Origin: Microbacterium sp. MAH-37
Lineage (GTDB): Bacteria > Actinomycetota > Actinomycetes > Actinomycetales > Microbacteriaceae
NCBI RefSeq assembly: GCF_009758255.1
Contig: NZ_WSEN01000007.1
Location: 389,312 to 453,311, forward strand
Length of the DNA stretch: 64,000 nucleotides
Direction of reading: 5' to 3'
Each line of letters opens with the position of its first letter. Within the stretch, counting starts at the first letter, position 1. Positions 39,971 through 46,631 of the stretch are shown here, one piece after another. Made by a program: the position numbers and the translations under genes. The notes below the pieces were generated by a model. That model saw only the letters and a list, made by a program, of their open reading frames with translations. It did not search any database and was not told the origin of the DNA.

Positions 39971-40426
39971 ATGCCGATTGATCGCTCCTACATCCGCGTG
40001 AAGGCGATGCTCGTCGCTCCGAATGCCGACGGAACCCTGCATCTGGTCAGCAGGAATGCCCCGTCCGAGGAGAACCCCGAGGGATACGACCGCTTCGTCG
40101 GCGGAAGCGTCGAACTGGGTGAGACCCACCGTGACGCGATCATCCGCGAGGTCGACGAGGAGCTCGGCGCCGAGATCCGCGACCTCGCCTTCCTGGGGAT
40201 GGTCGAGAACATCTTCCGAATCGACGGAGAGCTCGGGCACGAGATCGTCGCGCTGTACAGCGGACGTCTGGACCCCGAGCCGCCCGCCGAAGGTGGAACG
40301 CTCACGGAGATCGACGGCTCGATCGTTCCGGTCGTGTGGCGTCCCTTCGACGACGCCGGGCTCGATGTTCCGCTCTATCCGGCCGCTGCGGACGAGTGGA
40401 TCCGCCAGCTCGCCGCGGGAGTGTGA
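39971..40426 (+). CDS. Nudix hydrolase
   Basis: Hydrolyses a nucleoside diphosphate linked to another group; substrate unknown. The product has 151 residues from the ATG at 39971. The complete Nudix box (GX5EX7REUXEEXGU) is GSVELGETHRDAIIREVDEELG at about 45-66, given here only as far as needed, with Glu residues intact. An ATG three codons upstream (39962) is possible, but GGAAGG and GGGGG are better spaced for 39971. It stands alone on the plus strand, convergent with a lipoprotein gene. Confidence 0.9.
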   Translation: MPIDRSYIRVKAMLVAPNADGTLHLVSRNAPSEENPEGYDRFVGGSVELGETHRDAIIREVDEELGAEIRDLAFLGMVENIFRIDGELGHEIVALYSGRLDPEPPAEGGTLTEIDGSIVPVVWRPFDDAGLDVPLYPAAADEWIRQLAAGV

Positions 40427-40453
40427 ACGGCGGGCAGCGGCATCACGTCCTGC

Positions 40454-40951
40454 TCAGCAGTCCTCCTCGGAGTACTCGTTCATGACCCACCGCGATGTCT
40501 CGCGCTCCATGACGACGCGGCCGCAGGAGCCGCCGTCATACGCGACGCGCAGCTCCGCCGCCTCGGCCGTCGCCGAGACCGTGTCGACCTCCACGTCCTG
40601 CGACTGACCTGTCGCCTTGTACAACGCGGCTGTGCTCTCGATCATCTCGACACAGTCGGCGGCGGGCAGTCCGGATGCCTTCATCTCTGCGAGCATCCGT
40701 TCGATCAGGCCGTCGGTGAGGTAGCTGCAGGCGACGGCCGCGTCCGGTTCGCGGCTGGCAGCGAGCCAGGTCCGGAAGGCCAGTTCCGGCGATTGCTCGT
40801 CTGCGGTCGGCGGAGCGGTCGGCGCAGGCGTCGCCGCTACGGGCTGCTGGGTAGATTCACCGTCGGACTGGGTCGAGCATGCTGGCAGCGCGGCGAGCAC
40901 GGCTCCGAATGTCACGGCAAGGAGGACGCGCGTCAGGGCGGAGGTCTTCAC
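40454..40951 (-). CDS. Small predicted lipoprotein, function unknown
   Basis: The product has 165 residues. The signal peptide (MKTSALTRVLLAVTFGAVLAA) leads to a lipobox LPAC (Cys25), somewhat unusual in having Pro at -2. A Thr/Pro-rich linker (about 30-50) follows, then a compact domain with cysteines in VACSYLT, AADCVEM, GGSCGRV and EEDC that could form two disulfides. The pattern resembles small secreted NTF2-like or DUF proteins of actinobacteria, but I do not recognise the family. The GTG start is six bases after CATAAT (minus strand; 40958-40963). Confidence 0.75.
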   Translation of the reverse strand: MKTSALTRVLLAVTFGAVLAALPACSTQSDGESTQQPVAATPAPTAPPTADEQSPELAFRTWLAASREPDAAVACSYLTDGLIERMLAEMKASGLPAADCVEMIESTAALYKATGQSQDVEVDTVSATAEAAELRVAYDGGSCGRVVMERETSRWVMNEYSEEDC

Positions 40952-40999
40952 GCTCTCATTATGTCGACCGAGTCGTCACAGTGCAGAGCCGGGGGAGCG

Positions 41000-41034
41000 C
41001 CCGGGCTGAGCACGGGATCTGTGCTCAACCCGGG
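41000..41034 (-). terminator. Terminator hairpin after aspS
   Basis: CCCGGG-CT-GAGCAC pairs with GTGCTC-AA-CCCGGG around the loop GGGATCT, 6 bases downstream of the aspS stop on the minus strand. Confidence 0.75.
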
Positions 41035-41040
41035 TCGATC

Positions 41041-42342
41041 TCACGGCGTCAGCCTGTGCACGTCGCGCGGGAAGAGCGTGACCTCGCGGATGTTGGGCGC
41101 CTCGAGCAGGCGTCCCACCCATCGCTCCAATCCGATCGCGAAGCCGCCGTGCGGCGGCATCCCGTGCGCGAACGCCTGCAGGTACTCGTCGTACGCGGCC
41201 GGCGATTCTCCGTGAGCGGTGAGAGCCTGGATGTAGTCGCTGTGCCTGTGCAGACGCTGCCCGCCGGTCACCAGCTCGAGACCGCGGAAGATGAGGTCGA
41301 AGCTGTTGCTCCATCGGGTGTCGTCGGGCTGCGGATGCGTGTAGAAGGGGCGCTTTCGCATCGGATAGCCCTCGACCGCCAGGACGTCGCTGCCGAACTC
41401 CCGCATGGCCCAGTCGCCCAGCATCCGCTCGTGCTCAGGGGCGAGGTCTGGTTCGTCGGCGGAGGCGCCGACCAGCGCCAAGGCCTCGGAGAAGTGGATG
41501 GTCGGGATCTCGTCGGGGATCGCAGGTATCCGGACCTTCAGCAGCTCGACCGCGTCGGAAGCGCGGGAGCGGATCGCCTCGATCATCCCGGACAGGACCG
41601 TGCGGAGCATCGCGAGCACGTCGTGATGGTCACGGATGAAGCCGAACTCGACGTCGAGCGACACGTACTCGGACAGATGCCGGACGGTGTCGTGCGGCTC
41701 GGCGCGGAACACCGGACCAACCTCGTAGACGCGTTCGAACACGCCGACGAGCTGCTGCTTGTAGAACTGCGGGCTCTGGGCGAGGAACGCCTGCCGGCCG
41801 AAGTAGTCGACGGGGAAGACGTTCGCGCCGGACTCGGTGGCAGATGCCACGAGCTTGGGCGTCTGGATCTCGGTGAAGCCTGCGGCGTCCAGCGTCGCGC
41901 GGAAGCCTTGCAGGCTCGCGGCGGCGAGCTCCCACCTGGCGCGCTGAGCCGGGTGACGCCAGGTCACCGCGGCGTTGTCCAGCAGGGTCGGCAGTCCGGC
42001 GGTGATCGCGGGCCGCCAGAGCTCGACCGGGGGTGTCGTGGCGGGCTCGGTGAGCATCGTCACTGCAGGGCAGGTGACCTCGACCCCACCGGGAGCGTGT
42101 GGGTTCGCCGTGGCGACTCCGACGACATCGACGACGGTCTCCTCAGGCGGCAGGCCGACCTCGCCGACCTCATCCGGGCGCACGACGACCTGTGCGAGGC
42201 CGGAGCGGTCACGGATGACGAGGAAGCTCACAGTGGCGAGTTCGCGTCTGCGGTGCACGTGGCCCTGCAGTCGGACCTCGGTGCCCGGTGTGGCATGGCT
42301 CAGCTCTGCGGCGAGAGTGCGGGATGGTTCGGGTGATCTCAT
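41041..42342 (-). CDS. aspS: Archaeal-type aspartate-tRNA ligase (AspRS2), possibly nondiscriminating
   Basis: Charges tRNA-Asp, and possibly tRNA-Asn, with aspartate. The product has 433 residues, the compact archaeal/eukaryotic-type length without the large bacterial GAD insertion of about 590-residue AspRS. The N-terminal OB fold (about 20-100) reads VRLQGHVHRRRELATVSF. Class II motif 2 is VGPVFRAEPHDTVRHLSEY and motif 3 is GGFAIGLERWVGRLLEAPNI, followed by LFPRDVHRLTP. GGAGG precedes the ATG but is paired in a sequestering hairpin of a T-box leader. It may be a second, regulated AspRS; the main bacterial enzyme is not in this window. The start is supported by the leader structure. Confidence 0.93.
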   Translation of the reverse strand: MRSPEPSRTLAAELSHATPGTEVRLQGHVHRRRELATVSFLVIRDRSGLAQVVVRPDEVGEVGLPPEETVVDVVGVATANPHAPGGVEVTCPAVTMLTEPATTPPVELWRPAITAGLPTLLDNAAVTWRHPAQRARWELAAASLQGFRATLDAAGFTEIQTPKLVASATESGANVFPVDYFGRQAFLAQSPQFYKQQLVGVFERVYEVGPVFRAEPHDTVRHLSEYVSLDVEFGFIRDHHDVLAMLRTVLSGMIEAIRSRASDAVELLKVRIPAIPDEIPTIHFSEALALVGASADEPDLAPEHERMLGDWAMREFGSDVLAVEGYPMRKRPFYTHPQPDDTRWSNSFDLIFRGLELVTGGQRLHRHSDYIQALTAHGESPAAYDEYLQAFAHGMPPHGGFAIGLERWVGRLLEAPNIREVTLFPRDVHRLTP

Positions 42343-42537
42343 GATTCCTCCAGAAAGCGGAAGCCCTGGAGGTGCGGGCGGGGGCCAGATCGCGGTGCCA
42401 CCACACCTTCGCCGACGTGTCGCCGGCCTCTCGTCGATGACGCTGTACGCGCGAGCACGGCTGCTCCTGTGAAGCTGAGGGTTGTCAGTCCTCGCCGTTG
42501 GCTGGGTCTCAGAATAGCCGACAGAGCCCCGACCGCA
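42343..42537 (-). promoter_or_regulatory. Translational T-box riboswitch upstream of aspS
   Basis: On the minus strand the leader contains the T-box core TGGCACCGCG (plus 42391-42400) preceded by AAGGTG. The acceptor-binding TGGC calls for discriminator G73, as in tRNA-Asp and tRNA-Asn. Near the start codon CCTCCAG (42366-42372) pairs with CTGGAGG (42347-42353), hiding the GGAGG ribosome site. CACCTCC can instead pair with AAGGTG upstream of the T-box, freeing it. A stem I can be drawn from GGGG to CCCT with CTGACAAC on its 3' side, giving a candidate GAC (Asp) specifier at 42486-42484 followed by the usual purine. The stem I model is tentative. Confidence 0.8.
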
Positions 42538-42543
42538 TCCACT

Positions 42544-42573
42544 CGTATAATCCGATAATGCACATTATGTCAG
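42544..42573 (-). promoter_or_regulatory. Promoter of the T-box/aspS transcript
   Basis: Minus-strand CTGACA (plus 42568-42573) and TATACG (plus 42544-42549) are separated by 18 bases in the most AT-rich stretch of the area. This places the transcript start near 42537, just before the T-box leader. Confidence 0.6.
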
Positions 42574-42595
42574 TTCATGAGGAACAGGCACTCCC

Positions 42596-42735
42596 GTGAT
42601 CCTGCGCGGTGACTCCGCCTCCGGGAAGACGACGACGGTGTTGGCGCTCCGGGAGCGGCTCGGAGTCCGGATGCTCCTCGGCTGTTCTGGCGATACACGG
42701 CGCACTGGTCCGCGCGCGCCGAGTCGCTAGCCTGA
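42596..42735 (+). pseudogene. Remnant of a P-loop kinase/AAA ATPase gene
   Basis: From the GTG at 42596 the frame reads VILRGDSASGKTTTVLALRE, the typical N-terminus of short P-loop ATPases of the type LLRGNSGSGKST, and then degenerates before a TAG at 42728. In another frame RLFWRYTAHWSARAESLA ends at a TGA (42733-42735). The two pieces look like the head and tail of a gene that suffered an internal deletion or frameshift. No start-to-stop frame of useful length remains. It sits between the divergent aspS promoter and a Nudix gene. Confidence 0.5.
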
Positions 42736-42738
42736 ACT

Positions 42739-43179
42739 GTGCCCAAGAGAACCACCAAAGCGGTCTGCTACGTCGTCCAAGACGGCCACCTGCTCGTGTT
42801 CACGCACCTCCGGCAGCCGATGCACATCACGGGCGTCCAGGTTCCGGCCGGAACCGTCCGACCGGGCGAGACCGCCGCGGACGCGGCTCAGCGAGAACTC
42901 CTCGAGGAGACCGGCCTGCACGGTACGGTCGTGCGGGAGATCGGCGTCAGCGACTACGACCTGCGTCCAGCCCGGGACGAAATCGCGTCCCGGCACTTCT
43001 TCGAGCTGGCCGTTCCTCGTCGGGATCTCTCGCGGCGCTGGATCGCGGGCGAGACGGATGCCTCCACCGGCGCCCCCGATGAGGACTGGGAGTGCTGGTG
43101 GCTTCCTCTTGAGCACGCCCATGTGCTCGCGGCAGGATTCGGGGCGCTTCTCGGCAGCCTCGACGAACGGGCAGCGTGA
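42739..43179 (+). CDS. Nudix hydrolase
   Basis: The product has 146 residues. The Nudix box is complete: GTVRPGETAADAAQRELLEE with TGL following, at about 38-60. The N-terminus is the short strand AVCYVVQDGHLLVF. The GTG at 42739 is five bases after TAGCCT (42728-42733), implying a leaderless mRNA. Its stop overlaps the HIT gene start (GTGA). A Nudix-HIT pair suggests clean-up of nucleotide-like compounds; both families cleave nucleotide phosphoryl bonds. Substrate is unknown. Confidence 0.9.
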   Translation: MPKRTTKAVCYVVQDGHLLVFTHLRQPMHITGVQVPAGTVRPGETAADAAQRELLEETGLHGTVVREIGVSDYDLRPARDEIASRHFFELAVPRRDLSRRWIAGETDASTGAPDEDWECWWLPLEHAHVLAAGFGALLGSLDERAA

Positions 43180-43664
43180 GCATGCTTCCGCCCACGCACG
43201 AGCCCTCCGAGTACGCCTGCCCGTTCTGCGGCATCCAGCGCGGAACGTTCAACGAGCGCAACCTGCCCTCTGACATCGTCGCCGTCACCGAGCGCGCCTT
43301 CGCCCGTATCGCGCCGAAGTGGTGGCCCGGCAACACGGGCGCCGTCCTCGTCATCCCGCGCGCGCACGTCGAGAACCTCTACGACCTCTCCCCTGCCGAC
43401 GGGCAGGCCGTGTGGGAGCTGACGCAGCGGCTCGCGACCGGCATCCGCTTGTCGTACGGATGCGAGGGAACCTCGATCCGTCAGCACAATGAGCCCGCCG
43501 GCGGCCAGGACGTGTGGCACCTGCATGTGCACGTGTTCCCGCGGTACGCCGACGATCGCCTGTACCAGCGACAGGACGAGGCACGGTGGGTCTCCCCCGC
43601 GGACCGTGAGGTCTTCGCACACAGGCTCAGATCGGAACTCGGCATGCCGTTCAGCTTCGACTGA
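43176..43664 (+). CDS. HIT family hydrolase
   Basis: A histidine-triad nucleotide hydrolase/transferase of 162 residues. The catalytic motif is HLHVHVFPR with His115, His117 and His119, the last or central one being the nucleophile by family. The N-terminal CX2C (YACPFCGI, Cys15/Cys18) may bind zinc as in many HIT proteins. The GTG at 43176 overlaps the Nudix stop by four bases; an ATG two codons in is an alternative. Likely acts on dinucleoside polyphosphates or nucleoside phosphoramidates. Confidence 0.93.
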   Translation: MSMLPPTHEPSEYACPFCGIQRGTFNERNLPSDIVAVTERAFARIAPKWWPGNTGAVLVIPRAHVENLYDLSPADGQAVWELTQRLATGIRLSYGCEGTSIRQHNEPAGGQDVWHLHVHVFPRYADDRLYQRQDEARWVSPADREVFAHRLRSELGMPFSFD

Positions 43665-43721
43665 GCGACAGCTTCTGCTAGCGTGGTCCGCGCCGTGCGG
43701 CAGAGCGAGGAGGTGGTATCC

Positions 43722-43772
43722 GTGAACACGACGACATGGGTGCTCCCCTCCGGGGTCACGGTCGGGCGATAG
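43722..43772 (+). CDS. Candidate 16-residue leader peptide
   Basis: A GTG at 43722 is preceded by GAGGAGGTGG, the strongest ribosome site in this region, and encodes MNTTTWVLPSGVTVGR before a TAG at 43770-43772. Six bases later a perfect hairpin (CGGGAGC at 43779-43785 with GCTCCCG at 43795-43801) lies directly before the hydrolase ribosome site. The arrangement of strong small ORF, hairpin and gene fits a leader peptide controlling the gene downstream. It could instead be the relic of a once longer protein. Not proven to be translated. Confidence 0.45.
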   Translation: MNTTTWVLPSGVTVGR

Positions 43773-43778
43773 ATCGTC

Positions 43779-43801
43779 CGGGAGCGCCATCTCAGCTCCC
43801 G
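43779..43801 (+). promoter_or_regulatory. Hairpin between leader peptide and hydrolase gene
   Basis: CGGGAGC and GCTCCCG pair perfectly (7 bp) around a nine-base loop and end directly before GAAAGG, the probable ribosome site of the next gene. It could act as an attenuator or translation switch. Confidence 0.4.
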
Positions 43802-43813
43802 AAAGGCACGATC

Positions 43814-44551
43814 ATGCACTTCACCTCAGAACATCTTCTCGAGGACGGCGTCCTCGAACGCGACTTCGTTCTCGACGGCATCCCCGGCATCCTCTGGACT
43901 CCCCCGTCCGGGACCGCTGACGAGCCTGTCCCGCTCGCCCTGCTCGGTCACCCGGGCGGCATCGCGCGGATGCGGCCGCGCCTGCGGGGTCGCGCGCAGT
44001 ACTCGGCGGCCGGCGGCCTCGCCTGCGCGACCCTCGAACTCCCCGGAACCGGCGAACGGCCGAACCTGCCGGTCGTCGACCGGGCTCGCGCCGACCTGCG
44101 GAATGCACTCGCCGCGGGTGAACCCGTCACCCCCGACATCGTCGACAGGCTGATCCTGCCGCTCGTCGAGCAGGGTGTCCCCGAGCTGCAGCTCGCGCTC
44201 GACGTGCTCCTGGAACGCCCGGAACTGCGCGGGCCGGTGATCTACTCCGGCGGCGTCATCTCCATCGGCGTGCGCCTTGCGGCCGTCGAGCCCCGGGTCG
44301 TCGCGGCGAACCTGTTCGCCGGCAGCTACGTGCCGCGCTCGATCATCGAGGAGGCACGGAACGTCACGATCCCGCTGCACGTCATGCTGCAGTGGGACGA
44401 CGAGGGTAACGACCGTCAGATGGCGCTAGACCTGTTCGACGCCTTCGGCTCAGAGGAGAAGGCTCTTCTGGCCAACATGGGCGGGCACACCGGCGTCCCG
44501 GCATCCGCAGCCGAGCACGCGGCAGCGTTCTTCGCGCGGCATCTGCGCTGA
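43814..44551 (+). CDS. Alpha/beta-hydrolase-fold protein lacking the nucleophile serine
   Basis: The product has 245 residues with an alpha/beta hydrolase layout: the oxyanion region LLGHPGGIARM (about 43-53), an acidic residue in LQWDDEG (Asp195/196) and His225 in NMGGHTGVP. In related sequences the elbow reads GxSxG, for example GLSMG. Here the region is IYSGGVISIG (143-152), with Val148 where Ser is expected. It may be a pseudo-enzyme or use another residue, such as Ser150. The ATG at 43814 has GAAAGG upstream. A leader peptide and hairpin precede it. Confidence 0.75.
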   Translation: MHFTSEHLLEDGVLERDFVLDGIPGILWTPPSGTADEPVPLALLGHPGGIARMRPRLRGRAQYSAAGGLACATLELPGTGERPNLPVVDRARADLRNALAAGEPVTPDIVDRLILPLVEQGVPELQLALDVLLERPELRGPVIYSGGVISIGVRLAAVEPRVVAANLFAGSYVPRSIIEEARNVTIPLHVMLQWDDEGNDRQMALDLFDAFGSEEKALLANMGGHTGVPASAAEHAAAFFARHLR

Positions 44552-44562
44552 CGGCCCGAGCG

Positions 44563-45072
44563 TCACAGCTCACGGACGGTCAGCAGCGACCGTCCGTGAG
44601 CGCTCTCCTTGATCACGACATCCGTCTCGTGGAACCCGAGCTTCTCGAGCGCCCGTCGCGACGCGAGATTCCAGTCCCAGACGGATGCCCGCAGCTGCGG
44701 GTATCCGGCCTGGCGCGCCCATTCGAGCACGGCGCGGCCCGCCTCCGTCGCGTAGCCCCGATTGTGCACGGCCCGCAGCAGCTCGAAGGCCAGCTCGGGC
44801 TCATCACCGTCCCAGACGATGCCGCAGTACCCGATGATCTGACCCGTCTCGCGAAGCACGACCGTGAGCAGGCCCGGCCTCGACCCGTCCAGTCCTCGAA
44901 TGTGCGCCGCGATGTCCTGTACATCCGGATGCCCGTCGGCGTCGATCCTGCGGTGCTCAGGGACACGCTCGTCACGCTCCGTCCACAGCCGATGGAACAC
45001 CTCGGCGTCTGACTCGCGCTGACGACGCAGGACAAGCCGGTAGGTCTCCAGGGCGTCCAGCGACGGCTCCAT
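44563..45072 (-). CDS. GNAT family N-acetyltransferase (RimJ/RimL-like)
   Basis: The product has 169 residues. It begins with LETYRLVLRRQRESDAEVF, has the core strand GQIIGYCGIVW, the acetyl-CoA region ELLRAVHNRGYATEAGRA (short RG-Y-A form of motif A) and the late strand LRASVWDWNLASRRALEKLGF. This is the pattern of ribosomal-protein or small-molecule acetyltransferases of the RimJ/RimL type. It starts two bases after the stop of the larger GNAT gene, so the two are co-transcribed. The acceptor is unknown. Its last codons form a perfect hairpin. Confidence 0.9.
   Translation of the reverse strand: MEPSLDALETYRLVLRRQRESDAEVFHRLWTERDERVPEHRRIDADGHPDVQDIAAHIRGLDGSRPGLLTVVLRETGQIIGYCGIVWDGDEPELAFELLRAVHNRGYATEAGRAVLEWARQAGYPQLRASVWDWNLASRRALEKLGFHETDVVIKESAHGRSLLTVREL
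44568..44601. terminator. Hairpin inside the 3' end of the GNAT gene, serving the convergent hydrolase gene
   Basis: GCTCACGGACGGTC and its exact complement form a 14-bp stem with loop AGCAGC, 17 bases after the hydrolase stop. It lies within the last codons of the convergent GNAT gene (44563-45072). Confidence 0.65.
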
Positions 45073-45074
45073 CG

Positions 45075-45929
45075 TCAGCGCCCGATCGGCACGGACCAGA
45101 GGACCTCGGTCTCGCGGTAGCCCTCACGTGCGTAGAGCCGTCGCGCACCGTCATTGCTGCCGAAGATGTTCAGCGCCAGCACCTCAAGACCCGCCGACGC
45201 GGCCTCCTCCGCGGCCGCGCGGAGCGCCTGCGTGCCCAGGCCCTGTCCGCGCCGGGACTCGCGCAGTGAGATGTCGTAGATGAACGCGGCATCCTCGCCC
45301 AGGTGCACCCAGAGGATACCCACACGCTCCCCTGCGCCGTCGAGCACGGTCCAGAGGCGGTGTCCGGCAGTCCGAGGTCCTTCCGGCAGCACGTCGGCCA
45401 TCTGCTCGGCCGCGACGCGCCGCGAGTCCTCGATGGTGGGTTCGGCGCCCGATGCGAAACGCTCCTGGGCGTAGTCCTCGTCGGCGACGGCCCGGTAGGA
45501 CGCGAAATCGGCGTCGTCCATCGGCACCAGGTCGATGCCGTCGGGAGCAGGTACCTCCGCCACTGAGACGCGCATCTTCGTGGCGACGCGACGCGCATTC
45601 GCAGACTCTGCGAGGGCCGCCATGTGCGACTGTCCGGCGAAGGCACTGAAATGCCAGACGCCCGACCAGCCCGCTCCGGCCGCGAGATCGTCGAACAGCG
45701 ACCAGTCGGTGGTCGCACCGTCGACGTCCGCGAGGATCACCTCACCCGCATCCGGCATCACCCAGACCGTGACAGCGCCGTCAACCGTCTGCCAGATCTC
45801 GCCGCGATCGATGTCCGGAACGGCGATCTCGCGCCGCTCGGCCGCGGCCCGCGCGGTGAACACGCGCCCTGCCGCGGCGGTCAGGAGTGCACGGCGCTGC
45901 ACAGGTTCGGTGATGTGGATCCAGCTCAT
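45075..45929 (-). CDS. GNAT family N-acetyltransferase, two-domain
   Basis: The product has 284 residues. The C-terminal half is a typical GNAT domain: VGILWVHLGEDAAFIYDISL, then RRGQGLGTQALRAA (motif A), and NIFGSNDGARRLYAREGYRET. The N-terminal half (1-130) looks like a diverged, inactive copy of the fold, as in tandem GNATs. The ATG at 45929 overlaps the upstream lipoprotein stop by four bases. A longer frame upstream is a shadow of that gene. The acceptor is unknown. Confidence 0.88.
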   Translation of the reverse strand: MSWIHITEPVQRRALLTAAAGRVFTARAAAERREIAVPDIDRGEIWQTVDGAVTVWVMPDAGEVILADVDGATTDWSLFDDLAAGAGWSGVWHFSAFAGQSHMAALAESANARRVATKMRVSVAEVPAPDGIDLVPMDDADFASYRAVADEDYAQERFASGAEPTIEDSRRVAAEQMADVLPEGPRTAGHRLWTVLDGAGERVGILWVHLGEDAAFIYDISLRESRRGQGLGTQALRAAAEEAASAGLEVLALNIFGSNDGARRLYAREGYRETEVLWSVPIGR

Positions 45930-46579
45930 GGCACGTAGGAGCCTTCCTCTTCGGGACGGAGATACGAGAAGTACGGAACGGTGACCGTGACCTGCAGCAC
46001 GTTCTCGCCGGTGCGGCCCTGCTCGGCCAGTTGATCGACGAGCTTCGTCTCGTCGGTGACGATGGTCTCGTTCCGGTGCCACAGGGGCAGGATGTCGATG
46101 TCGACATACTCGCCCTCCTGGACGAAAGCGTCGACCCTGGTCCGGCTGCCGTCCAGGAACCCGCCGGCATTCGGCACGCGGTCGCTGAGCTGCAGCCCGG
46201 GAAGGTTCTTCGCGAGTTCGGCGGTTGCAGCCCAGGCCGCCTCGTCCTCGCGGCTCGTCTGCACCCCGTCCATACGCACGTACAGCGTTCTGCGCATGGC
46301 CGCGCAGGAGTAACCGCCGATGTGTGCATCGTCGAAGCCACCGCGGTCGTTCGTCATCGACCCGCACGCGTCGACGTTCCGCTCCGCGATCTGCTCCCAG
46401 CCGGTCGGCGTCGGAATCTCCACGCCCGCCAGCGACTGGATGCCCGCCGGCCGCGCGGCCTCCGCGCCCGCCAGTTCTTCATCGGTCGGCGCGCTGCTGC
46501 CGCACGCGATGAGTGAGCCGGCAAGGAGACTCCCGAGCAGCGCCGCGCCCGCAGAACTGATCACTCGGCGACGGCACAT
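45926..46579 (-). CDS. Predicted lipoprotein, function unknown
   Basis: The product has 217 residues. An arginine-rich N-terminus (MCRRRVISS) and hydrophobic core lead to the lipobox LIAC (Cys26). The mature part has two cysteines (VDACGSM and GYSCAAM) that may pair, and a tryptophan-bearing TPTGWEQI segment. I do not recognise a family. The ATG at 46579 is six bases after TACTGT (minus strand; 46586-46591), supporting this start over longer ones. First gene of a three-gene run with two GNATs. Confidence 0.72.
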   Translation of the reverse strand: MCRRRVISSAGAALLGSLLAGSLIACGSSAPTDEELAGAEAARPAGIQSLAGVEIPTPTGWEQIAERNVDACGSMTNDRGGFDDAHIGGYSCAAMRRTLYVRMDGVQTSREDEAAWAATAELAKNLPGLQLSDRVPNAGGFLDGSRTRVDAFVQEGEYVDIDILPLWHRNETIVTDETKLVDQLAEQGRTGENVLQVTVTVPYFSYLRPEEEGSYVP

Positions 46580-46631
46580 ACCGCGACAGTACAGGAGCAT
46601 CGCCCGGTGAAACCTAGACGACCGCCCGCAA

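Noticed and set aside
42609..43082. Plus-strand frame across the P-loop remnant and Nudix gene
   Set aside because: It crosses the Nudix gene in the wrong frame and has shadow composition.
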